Assembly: GCA_040775095.1 (NCBI GenBank) | Contig: JAXGTD010000030.1 | Location: forward strand, 1 to 34,390 | DNA length: 34,390 nt | Source: JAXGTD01 sp040775095 | GTDB lineage: Bacteria; Pseudomonadota; Gammaproteobacteria; Chromatiales; Chromatiaceae | Direction: 5' to 3' | Part shown: piece by piece, positions 25,768 to 32,490 of the stretch | How positions within the stretch are numbered: the first letter of the stretch is position 1 | Layout: each line of letters starts with the position of its first letter | Translations under genes and position numbers: made by a program | The notes under the pieces: model-generated | The model's database searches: none | Told to the model about the DNA's origin: nothing | Seen by the model: only the letters and a program-made list of their open reading frames with translations

Positions 25768-26532
25768 TCAGCCCCAGGGCAGCGGCTGCCCGAGATAATC
25801 GCTCAGGGATGCAATTCGCCGTCCGTACATGGCGCGCAGCGCCTCACGCAGGCTTGGGCGCAGCTCCAGCCCGGCGCCCGGAAAGATGCGCTCGCGCACG
25901 ACCTGCTCGGGCAGCGCGTCCAACGGCTCGATGGCGATCCCGAGGTGGGCGGCGACGCGGCGCAGGACGCTCCTGGGCTCCGCCGCGATGTCGTCATATC
26001 GCTCCACGAGCACCTGCTCCGACGGAAAGACCGCGCGCCAGGTGCTCAGCGTGGTCTCGTAGTCGCCCCGCGCGAGCGAGCCGGCGGAGCGGAAGTGATC
26101 GAGAAACCACTGGTCGGATGCCTCGTCGATGGTCATCTCCGAGCGCCCCAGCGCCATCAGCGCGGACGACCAGGCCCGCTCGATGGGGTTGCGGATCAGA
26201 TAGATCAGGCGCAGGTCCGGAGCGACCGAACGGATGCGCGCAACCCTCGTGGGGGGCAGCAGCGCGTAGGCCGGGGTCAGCTCACCCTGGCAGCGGGCGG
26301 GGTCGTCGAATTGCGCGAGATAGCGCGCAACCGCCGCCGGATCGTCGACCGGTCCCAAATCCCAGAAGTGCTGCTCCTTCGGACCCGGCGGCGCGACACC
26401 CGGATTCGCGTTCTGGTTCCAGAAGGCGTGCGCCCTCGGGCCTGGAAAGTCCACGTCGGGGTGCCGGGCCAGCATCGCATAGAGCCAGGTGGTGCCGGAC
26501 TTTTGCGCACCGATGCCGAGAAATCTGAACAT
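25768..26532 (-). CDS. PAPS-dependent sulfotransferase
   Basis: A 254-aa sulfotransferase. The start is clear: MFRFLGIGAQKSGTTWLYAM contains the phosphosulfate loop (9-16), and EQHFWDL marks the conserved Lys/Glu-His-Phe-Phe region. The 3'-phosphate-binding motif is LIYLIRNPIERAWSSAL (about 129-145), followed by the sulfotransferase helix, VFPSEQVLVERYDDI and FLGI-type C-terminal elements. It differs enough from the neighbouring sulfotransferase to suggest a distinct acceptor position rather than a recent duplication. The start codon lies only 15 nt beyond the T-run of a strong intrinsic terminator belonging to the upstream surface-protein gene, and no good ribosome site precedes it. Expression therefore probably depends on terminator read-through or on a promoter I could not see. 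Confidence 0.9.
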   Translation of the reverse strand: MFRFLGIGAQKSGTTWLYAMLARHPDVDFPGPRAHAFWNQNANPGVAPPGPKEQHFWDLGPVDDPAAVARYLAQFDDPARCQGELTPAYALLPPTRVARIRSVAPDLRLIYLIRNPIERAWSSALMALGRSEMTIDEASDQWFLDHFRSAGSLARGDYETTLSTWRAVFPSEQVLVERYDDIAAEPRSVLRRVAAHLGIAIEPLDALPEQVVRERIFPGAGLELRPSLREALRAMYGRRIASLSDYLGQPLPWG

Positions 26533-26547
26533 GCCGTGAGCCGATCT

Positions 26548-26578
26548 AAAAAAAAGGCCGGCGACATCGCCGGCCTTT
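26548..26578 (-). terminator. Rho-independent terminator of the surface-protein operon
   Basis: Read on the minus strand, an 11-bp perfect GC-rich stem (AAAGGCCGGCG against its complement; plus-strand arms 26553-26563 and 26568-26578) closes a 4-nt loop. It runs directly into eight T residues (plus-strand A-run 26548-26555). This is a textbook intrinsic terminator about 80 nt after the surface-protein stop codon (26658). Confidence 0.92.
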
Positions 26579-26597
26579 CAAGCCTGTCAGGGGCCGC

Positions 26598-26661
26598 CAC
26601 GCCGTTGCCGGCGTGACGGTGATCCCTTCGTCGATTGTCCTAATGCAGACTACAGCATTAG
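26598..26661 (-). repeat. Two stem-loops in the surface-protein 3' UTR
   Basis: Ahead of the terminator, two further hairpins are visible. CTAATGC (26640-26646) pairs with GCATTAG (26655-26661) across an 8-nt loop, overlapping the stop codon. CACGCC (26598-26603) pairs with GGCGTG (26610-26615) across a 6-nt loop. Together with the terminator they make a structured 3' end that could protect the mRNA from 3' exonucleases; that role is inferred. Confidence 0.5.
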
Positions 26662-28373
26662 TTCAGTTCCACGAACTCCCAACGGTAGCCGTTCTCGGTG
26701 CCCTGGCCGTAAGAGGTGCCCGGGATACCCAGGTCACGCGTCTTGACCATGACGCCGTGCATCGGCAGGCCCTGGAAGCTGGTGCCGTGGATGCTGGTGC
26801 CGATGTTCGGTCCATACACCGTGGTGCTGGTCGCATCGATGAAGGCCACGTCGATCCAGCCGTTCGGGGCGTTCACGGTCGCCGGCGCATCGATGTAGAT
26901 CTCGGCCGAGGAGATGCCGAAGGCACCACCCGCGGTGTCGAAGCTCAACAGCGCGACCTCCCACGGGATGTAGATCGACTGACGGAACGGCGACCACTGG
27001 GTCTCGTTGCGCATGTACTCTTCGCGGTCGAAGATGTAGCCACCGATGCGGATGTCGGACTTGCCGTTCAGCCAGCGCTTCGGGAAGGGCTGCAGCGTCG
27101 GGTAGAACGTCGGGGTACGAACACCCAGCGGGTTGGCGGCGCCAACGCCGGCCAGGATGCTGTAGTCCTTGCCCGGAACCACGTTGTTGTAGACCGCCGC
27201 ATCGGCCTCGGTCGCGCAGGGCAGCGCGGCAGCGCCGTTGTAGCGCCAACGGTTGTTGCTGGCATAGGGCTCGTTGCAGTACTGGTCGACGTGATACCCC
27301 TTGGTCGGGAAGTTCATCATGATCGACGTCTGCACGCCGGCAGCCGGGTTGACCGACCACTCCTGGAGGGTCGTGGTCCAGGTGAAGCGCTGCTCCAGAT
27401 CCAGCAGCCCCTGCAGGTTCCAGATGCCAGCCGGCGCGGTGGCCAGGGTCGGCTCGAGGAAGAAGGGGTAAGCCTGCGCGGTGACCTGGTTGGTGTAGGT
27501 CAGCACGTCCTCGAGGTGCAGGGCCTGGGTCGCGGCGCCGGTGCCATCACCGACCTGCAGATAGGCGACGTTGACCTTGATCGGCGCACCCGTGGTGACC
27601 GAGGCATAGCTATAGGTGGGGTTGGCGGCCTTCGGGTCGCCGTTGCCGGGCACGCTGCTGCCGTTCCACGCGTATCCGGGAAGGAAGTACTTGTCGGCCG
27701 CGACGCAGTTGGCCGGCACACCGTTGACGTGCTTGGTCAGGTAGCCGATACCATCGGGCTGGCCAAAGCCGACCGCGGAACCAGGCAGCATGCAGCGCGA
27801 GCTGGAGCCGCCATAGCACTCGCCGGCAACCACGAACTCGACGTGACCCATCTTCAGGCGGTCGAATGCCTCGGCCGGGGTGGTGGAGCCGCCGTCGTCG
27901 GCGTTATCCGGCGGGGCGCCGTAGAACGCGCTGGTCTGCAGCGGATAGCGGTGGGTCGTCCCGGCCGGATCCAGCGGGGAGACCGGGAACAGCGGCGAGG
28001 TGCAGCTGTTGTCCTTGGTGTTCATGTAGATGCCGTCGGCCTCTTCCGACAGCCAGCCGGTCCACACGTCGTACGGCGAGAGCAGGACCCAGTAGTCGAG
28101 CGCGTCGCGGCTGTTCTTGAACTCCTTGATGCGGACCTTGACGGCCAGCGCGTTGCCGGTCGTGTTGGTGACGTTGAACAGCGTCTGCCAACCACCCTCG
28201 GGCTGTGCGACATAGAACGCGGTCGCGATCTGCCCGGTGTTGGTGGCGGAACCGCCGGTGGGCCCGGCAGGCAGCTGATACGGAGCGCTCTGTGCAGGTG
28301 CAGCGGCCAGCGCGAGACTGCCAACGGCAGCGGCGACGGCCAGGTGCAGGCGCGATTTCATGGGATGCGTCAT
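26658..28373 (-). CDS. Secreted surface protein of unknown function
   Basis: A 571-aa exported protein. It has a clear Sec signal peptide (about 1-30, MKSRLHLAVAAAVGSLALAA then an AQSA cleavage site) and a mature part rich in Tyr, Asn, Thr and Gly, with six cysteines that could form disulfides. No membrane segment follows. The C-terminus (GTENGYRWEFVELN) lacks an IPTLxxWG, PEP-CTERM, GlyGly-CTERM or LPXTG sorting signal. The ATG at 28373 has a strong AGGAGA site 7 nt upstream, which spans the stop codon of the preceding membrane-protein gene, so the two are tightly coupled. Codons are strongly biased to C- and G-ending forms (Lys mostly AAG, Asn mostly AAC), and a very strong terminator follows. 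These signs suggest an abundant surface or extracellular protein. Export by the adjacent T2SS is plausible. I do not recognise the family. Confidence 0.88.
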   Translation of the reverse strand: MTHPMKSRLHLAVAAAVGSLALAAAPAQSAPYQLPAGPTGGSATNTGQIATAFYVAQPEGGWQTLFNVTNTTGNALAVKVRIKEFKNSRDALDYWVLLSPYDVWTGWLSEEADGIYMNTKDNSCTSPLFPVSPLDPAGTTHRYPLQTSAFYGAPPDNADDGGSTTPAEAFDRLKMGHVEFVVAGECYGGSSSRCMLPGSAVGFGQPDGIGYLTKHVNGVPANCVAADKYFLPGYAWNGSSVPGNGDPKAANPTYSYASVTTGAPIKVNVAYLQVGDGTGAATQALHLEDVLTYTNQVTAQAYPFFLEPTLATAPAGIWNLQGLLDLEQRFTWTTTLQEWSVNPAAGVQTSIMMNFPTKGYHVDQYCNEPYASNNRWRYNGAAALPCATEADAAVYNNVVPGKDYSILAGVGAANPLGVRTPTFYPTLQPFPKRWLNGKSDIRIGGYIFDREEYMRNETQWSPFRQSIYIPWEVALLSFDTAGGAFGISSAEIYIDAPATVNAPNGWIDVAFIDATSTTVYGPNIGTSIHGTSFQGLPMHGVMVKTRDLGIPGTSYGQGTENGYRWEFVELN

Positions 28374-28376
28374 CGG

Positions 28377-29345
28377 TTAATCTCCTGTCGAGATTGCTGT
28401 GGAAGAAAAGGACTCCTGAGCCGCAGAGTCCGTTACGGGGGCGTCAGTCGTTGTTGTCTGTACTTCGGGCGCGGACGGAGCTTCGGGTGGGGCCACCGCC
28501 GGATCGGGAGTCGGGGCAGGCGGTGGGCCGCCGAAAATGGCGGCGGCATCGTGACGTGTGACATGGTACCACCGGCCGTCGACCTGCGCCCAGCGCTCAC
28601 GCAGGACGGACTTGGTGCGGATCTTCTCGTCGTCAAGGGGCGAGATGAAGGTGTGGTCGAGCAGCAGATCGACCAGCGCCCGGCCGTCGGGCTCGTAGGT
28701 GACGCGGATCACCTCGATGCCGTGCCACTGGACCATCGCGCCAAACTGCCGCGCGAAGGTGTCGGCGGGGGTCTCGGCCCGATACGCCGGCGTCTCGAAC
28801 TCGTAGGTCGCGTCGAAGTCGCGCTTGGCCTTCACCGCCCAACGGGCCTTGACACGCTCCACCAGCGCCCCGGTACGCGCATCATCGGGGATCGCCGGGC
28901 CGGCTGGCTCGGGTGCGGCGCCTTTCGTCTCGACCGACGGACCCTCGCCCGACTGCACATGCCCCGACCGCGGCGCCCCAACAGTGCCGGTGGACGTCGG
29001 CAGCGCGGCCGGCGCGATGCGGATGCCGGCGCTTGGGTCTTCGGGCCTGTCCGGGGTGGCGGTCGTGGTCGCGGTCTCGTCGAGCACCGGCGAGATGGAA
29101 AACGGAACAATGATTTCGGTTGCGTCCTCGGCCGCAACGAGCGGCGACCGCGCAAGACCGAACACGGCAAACGCGATCAGGGTCGCGCCGGCAAGGATCG
29201 AGAGCGCCTTGGCACCGCGACTCGTGATACCGTCTTGTTGATCGACTAATGGCTGCACAGTGAATCCAAGGCGTCTTTCGCTGGTGAATAACATGAGGGG
29301 ACCCGCGGGTGCGAATTCAGATAAGCTGTCCATAGATGATGGCAT
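28377..29345 (-). CDS. Membrane-anchored protein with NTF2-like periplasmic domain
   Basis: A 322-aa protein of unrecognised function. One membrane segment (about 46-66, LSILAGATLIAFAVFGLA) follows a ~45-residue N-terminal part. A Pro/Thr/Ala-rich linker (about 70-155) leads to a compact domain at about 158-270 (VERVKARWAVKAKRDFDATY, then RWAQVDGRWYHVTRHD) whose layout resembles NTF2-like folds. A Pro/Ala/Thr-rich tail ends the protein. The start is uncertain: ATGs at 29345, 29333 and 29294 are all in frame, none with a strong ribosome site. It lies 3 nt upstream of the surface-protein gene and shares its promoter, so a role as periplasmic partner or anchor of that protein is plausible but inferred. 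Confidence 0.75.
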   Translation of the reverse strand: MPSSMDSLSEFAPAGPLMLFTSERRLGFTVQPLVDQQDGITSRGAKALSILAGATLIAFAVFGLARSPLVAAEDATEIIVPFSISPVLDETATTTATPDRPEDPSAGIRIAPAALPTSTGTVGAPRSGHVQSGEGPSVETKGAAPEPAGPAIPDDARTGALVERVKARWAVKAKRDFDATYEFETPAYRAETPADTFARQFGAMVQWHGIEVIRVTYEPDGRALVDLLLDHTFISPLDDEKIRTKSVLRERWAQVDGRWYHVTRHDAAAIFGGPPPAPTPDPAVAPPEAPSAPEVQTTTTDAPVTDSAAQESFSSTAISTGD

Positions 29346-29463
29346 CCATTCTCGTCTCGCCGTCGGGTCTATCTGGGCCTTTGCGCGTGGTCGTTTCTAT
29401 CCGGGCCGCGGAATCCGGGGCCCCGGGTCGAGGGCTGATGGTCTTTGCGCTGCCACGGTTATA

Positions 29464-29492
29464 AAAGTAGCAACCCGCCCGCGCCATGTCAA
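29464..29492 (-). promoter_or_regulatory. Candidate sigma-70 promoter of the surface-protein operon
   Basis: On the minus strand, a perfect -35 box TTGACA (29492-29487) is followed after 17 bp by TACTTT (29469-29464), a 3/6 match to the -10 consensus, with a TTATAA patch just beyond. It lies about 120 nt upstream of the ATG at 29345 and faces the membrane-protein and surface-protein genes. The perfect -35 in such GC-rich DNA is the strongest argument. Confidence 0.5.
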
Positions 29493-30241
29493 CCAGCCGT
29501 TTTGCATTTGTGAGATTTTCGCACCATCCGGCGCACATGTGCCGTTTTGGCAACAAGCCGAATCGACCTGCAGAGCCCGTGGGCCATGGCCTTAGGTCCA
29601 TGCGTCGCGCGCACCGACCGACAAGCGCATCCGGGATCGGGCGGAAGTCAGCTTGAAACAACGAAGTGGCCACCACGCGACACTCGGGCCTGCGCCGGAG
29701 CCTGACGACCAGCGGTGGACCCGTGGCCGGATGGGACCGGCGCCAGCGCACCTGGCCTCCACGAGCGACTGACGAGCGTTCAGTTTGGCAGAGAGTCGTG
29801 GGATAATCAATGTGTTGTCGCGAGATCTGAAGGTTAGTTCTCGTCATTCGGATCTCGGCTCGGCCCGTTAGGCGCCCGCGTTGGCCTTGCATCCGCGGGG
29901 CGGCTCAAAGCGCTCGCGGCCCGGCGCGCCAGGCAGCCGATGCGCTACGATGGCGGGCGGGGCGATGCGGCTCGAGGACCATCGCCGTTGATTGGACGCC
30001 CCGTCCGTCCCCGAGGCCCGAGCGGTGCTCGCCGATGGGAGCCGGCGCAGGGTGTGAGAGAATACAGCACGCACCGTGTCCGGCTCGGGCACTGAAATTG
30101 ATTCCAGCCTGGATCGACGCGACCACCGGTCCCGGAGCGGGATTCCGGGCCTGTCCCATGCGGGGAGGCGCGAGGCCCGCACCGGATCGGGCACTTTCCT
30201 GTTGGCCAGCTCGCGGCACGGGAGGCGACTTCGGCGCCGCG

Positions 30242-30279
30242 GCAACCGGGGTTGCTGTAAGGACCGGCCTTGGGCCGGT
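30242..30279 (+). other. Tandem hairpins in the xrtH leader
   Basis: Two adjacent stem-loops lie 47-85 nt before the xrtH ATG. GCAACC (30242-30247) pairs with GGTTGC (30250-30255). ACCGGCC (30263-30269) pairs with GGCCGGT (30273-30279). A competing outer pairing, AGGAC (30260-30264) with GTCCT (30284-30288), is also possible. Neither is followed by a T-run. They may be a 5' leader structure, with the role unknown. Confidence 0.35.
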
Positions 30280-30326
30280 TTGCGTCCTCGGCTCGAGTCT
30301 GCCGCCACCTGCTCGGAACGCAGCCT

Positions 30327-30836
30327 ATGACCCGTTTCTTTCTCATCTTTCTGCTGCTGGTGGTCGCGCTGTTCGCGGCCGAGCTGACGCCGCCCGTGCA
30401 GGAGACCGTCGTCCTGCCCTTCACCGCGGCCATCGCCAGGCTCTCTGCGGCACTGATGACCGCCTGGGACGACCAGATCGTCGCGCAGGGCAAGGTCATC
30501 TGGGATCGGACCACCGGCTTCGCCGTGTCCATCGAGGCCGGCTGCAACGGCGTGGAGGCCGCGATCGTTCTGGTCGCGGCGATGTTGGCGTTCCCCGCAA
30601 GCTGGATCGAGCGGCTCATCGGCATCTGCACGGGGGTCATCACCGTGCAGATACTCAACGTGGTGCGAATCGCCACCTTGTTCTATCTGGGCCAGTGGAG
30701 CCAGACGGCCTTTGAATGGGCCCATCTCTATGTCTGGCAGGCATTGATCATGCTCGACATCCTGATCGTGTTCCTGCTTTGGCTGCGGTGGCTGTCGCGC
30801 CGACGGGAGAGCGCACCCACCCCGGCGGAGGGCTAG
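30327..30836 (+). CDS. xrtH: Exosortase H (XrtH)
   Basis: A 169-aa polytopic inner-membrane transpeptidase-like enzyme of the exosortase/archaeosortase family. It is predicted to cleave and transfer proteins that carry a C-terminal IPTLxxWG-type sorting tail. The catalytic triad is visible: Cys73 in SIEAGCNGVEA, Arg114 in ILNVVRIATLFYLG and His133 in WAHLYVWQALIML. Hydrophobic helices span about 4-18, 78-90, 98-118 and 135-153. Its size and its neighbour indicate the compact XrtH subtype rather than the longer EpsH/XrtA. I start at the ATG at 30327, because the 19 upstream in-frame residues do not look like a helix start. The associated membrane-protein gene begins 2 nt after its stop. No protein in the window carries the expected tail. 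Confidence 0.9.
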   Translation: MTRFFLIFLLLVVALFAAELTPPVQETVVLPFTAAIARLSAALMTAWDDQIVAQGKVIWDRTTGFAVSIEAGCNGVEAAIVLVAAMLAFPASWIERLIGICTGVITVQILNVVRIATLFYLGQWSQTAFEWAHLYVWQALIMLDILIVFLLWLRWLSRRRESAPTPAEG

Positions 30837-30837
30837 C

Positions 30838-31449
30838 GTGGGCCCGATCAAACCTTTTGTTGCCAGGACGCTGCTGTGGCTCCCGGTCTGTTTCGCGGCC
30901 TGGTACTTCTTCTCGATCGTGCTGACCGCGCCCTTGGCGTGGGTGGTTGGCCAGATCATGACCTGGGCATTACCCTCGGTGATCGACGGTATTGCCCAAG
31001 AGGCCAACGGCCTGATCGTCATGACCCACCTGGCGGCGCCCCCGGCGACCACGGGTGGTCCGTCGGCGGGCGAGGTCCTGTTCGAGCTCAATGCGCTGAA
31101 GTACGGCTACTGCGTACCGCTCTACACGGCGCTCGTGCTCGCGAGCCCGGGCGAAGACGGGGTGCGCCTGCTGCGCTGGCTCCTCGGCATGCTCATCCTC
31201 GCCCTCGTGCAGGTATTCGGCATCACGACGGAGATCCTGAAGGTGCTGGCGTTTCAGCTTGGCGACCAGGCGCGCGAGGCGCTGGCGTTCCCGGCCCCCG
31301 GTTACGACGCGATCGCGCTGGCCTACCAGCTCGGGTATCTGATCCTCCCCCCGGTGGTCCCGATCGTGATCTGGTTTGGCCAATTCCAGCACACGCTCAC
31401 CGACCTGTTCGGCAAGAGCATCCCGCGGCCGCCGGGGTCTGGATCTTGA
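30838..31449 (+). CDS. Exosortase H-associated membrane protein
   Basis: A 203-aa hydrophobic protein with about four membrane segments: roughly 12-44 (LLWLPVCFAAWYFFSIVLTA onward), 92-105, 112-140 (LLRWLLGMLILALVQVFGIT) and 160-185 (YLILPPVVPIVIWFG). It starts with GTG at 30838, with GGAGGG 6 nt upstream inside the end of xrtH, so the two are translationally coupled. Small polytopic proteins of this kind accompany XrtH, and assignment rests on that context plus topology. Its role (substrate handling or complex assembly) is not established. It converges with gspK, with only 12 bp between the two stop codons. Confidence 0.8.
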   Translation: MGPIKPFVARTLLWLPVCFAAWYFFSIVLTAPLAWVVGQIMTWALPSVIDGIAQEANGLIVMTHLAAPPATTGGPSAGEVLFELNALKYGYCVPLYTALVLASPGEDGVRLLRWLLGMLILALVQVFGITTEILKVLAFQLGDQAREALAFPAPGYDAIALAYQLGYLILPPVVPIVIWFGQFQHTLTDLFGKSIPRPPGSGS

Positions 31450-31461
31450 TTGCGCCGCGCA

Positions 31462-32490
31462 TCAGGGCGGTGGGGGCGGGCTGGCCGCCAGGCCATAGCG
31501 CCGCCACCGGGTCTCGAATGGTGGGCTCGCGCCCGCCTGCAATTCGATCAGCGCCTCCATCGAGCGGCTCGCGCGCGCCCCGCGCATCCATTCCACGCGG
31601 ATCCGGTACAGCGGCCCACCCCGCTGAACGACGCGTGCCTGCTGTGCGTCGGGGGTCACCGGCTGATTGCGTTCCTCGACCACGAGTCGCGCGTCATCGA
31701 GGCTGATTCCCTGCATGGCCGCCAAGACCGCCGCCGAGGCGAAGCTGAGATCGACGCCGAGCCCCCCGGCCGTGCGCGAGCGGCTGGTGCTGGTGGTGGT
31801 GAGCGGTATGCCGCCGCCCCCTGCCCCGGAGCTGTCGACGGTCAGATCGGGCGCAAGCCGTCGATAGAGGGCAGGGGTCATGCCGAGGACCTGTTGCAGC
31901 TCCTCGACGCTGTGGAACGGCCCGTCCGCGGCGCCATAGGGCCGTCCCGCCTTCTCGTAGTCCGGGTCTTCGGCGCCGTTGAGGAGACTCAGGTCGTCCT
32001 CGTCGCGCCAGTCGAGAATGGCATCGGCGATCTGGGCCTGCTCGATCTCATCGGCGCCCGCAATCTGCAGCAGGGCGGCGAGCTGATCTCGGGTCGCGGT
32101 GTTGAGATCGATGCGCGAGGCCTCGTTAAAGAGCGCGATCCGCAACGTCTCGCCATCGAAGCGCAGTGGCCGGGGTTGGCCGTCGGGGATCAGGACCTGT
32201 TCTTCGGCGAGCATATCCACCGGGACGCTGAGCAGGTCGAGTACAACGAGCTGGACGGCCGCATCGGCCAGGGCCCGGAAGCGGGCGTCGTCGAGCTGGT
32301 TTTGGGTCAGCGCGCTCTCGGTGCGCTGGGCCGTGGTGAGGCCAAGGGCCATGACCGTCAGCAACGCGACCACCCAAAGCACGATGACCAGGGCGATGCC
32401 CCGTTGCCGCGGGTGCCGTCCGCCAGCCGCCCGCGGCTGCCCGACAGCCCCATGGCTCAACGTCGGCTGGTCTCTAGTTGATCTTAGCAC
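31462..32490 (-). CDS. gspK: T2SS minor pseudopilin GspK
   Basis: A 342-aa minor pseudopilin that caps the pseudopilus tip together with GspI and GspJ. The prepilin peptidase site is RQRG-IALVIVLWVVALL (about 28-44). As usual for GspK, the Glu at mature position 5 is absent. The large globular part shows GspK signatures: ALFNEASRIDLNTATRDQL, ILDWRDEDDLSLLNGAED with acidic residues that could bind calcium, and FHSVEELQQVLGM. The start is a GTG at 32490, preceded by an excellent GGAGG site 5 nt upstream, and it overlaps the 3' end of gspJ by 17 nt. In Xps-type operons gspL should come next; here the next gene on this strand is over 2 kb away and belongs to the inserted block. Confidence 0.93.
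   Translation of the reverse strand: MLRSTRDQPTLSHGAVGQPRAAGGRHPRQRGIALVIVLWVVALLTVMALGLTTAQRTESALTQNQLDDARFRALADAAVQLVVLDLLSVPVDMLAEEQVLIPDGQPRPLRFDGETLRIALFNEASRIDLNTATRDQLAALLQIAGADEIEQAQIADAILDWRDEDDLSLLNGAEDPDYEKAGRPYGAADGPFHSVEELQQVLGMTPALYRRLAPDLTVDSSGAGGGGIPLTTTSTSRSRTAGGLGVDLSFASAAVLAAMQGISLDDARLVVEERNQPVTPDAQQARVVQRGGPLYRIRVEWMRGARASRSMEALIELQAGASPPFETRWRRYGLAASPPPPP

Larger units (their letters stand above)
29346..30326. other. Large divergent intergenic region upstream of xrtH
   Basis: This 981-bp region between the surface-protein operon (minus) and the exosortase H pair (plus) has no convincing gene: long frames exist, but their translations are Arg/Gly/Pro-rich and look like shadows. 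It is more AT-rich than its surroundings at 29455-29560 and 29780-29850. It contains a sigma-70-like promoter for the minus-strand operon (29464-29492), a 10-bp palindrome GCACATGTGC (29533-29542) just upstream of that promoter, and a GGATAAT box near 29801-29807 on the plus strand without a good -35. Two hairpins lie just before xrtH: GCAACC/GGTTGC (30242-30255) and ACCGGCC/GGCCGGT (30263-30279). No riboswitch class fits. A small RNA or regulatory leader is possible. Confidence 0.45.

Noticed and set aside
29317..29892. A 191-codon minus-strand frame upstream of the membrane-protein gene.
   Set aside because: It spans the candidate promoter and the AT-rich patch, has an Arg-rich composition and no recognisable domain; most likely non-coding.
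30203..30218. A possible sigma-54 promoter (TTGGCCAGCTCGCGGCA) upstream of xrtH.
   Set aside because: The GG and GC doublets have the right 12-nt spacing, but the -12 element lacks TT and the -24 element lacks the AC after TGGC. A chance match is likely in GC-rich DNA.
30230..30320. Possible c-di-GMP-I riboswitch on the minus strand (GGACGCAAACC followed by GGTTGCCG).
   Set aside because: The 5' half of the consensus is missing, the order and stems do not fit, and the transcript would run away from xrtH with no suitable downstream gene.
29868..31091. A 407-codon minus-strand frame across the xrtH region.
   Set aside because: It is antisense to xrtH and its partner, both of which have clear motifs and membrane segments; its translation is low-complexity.
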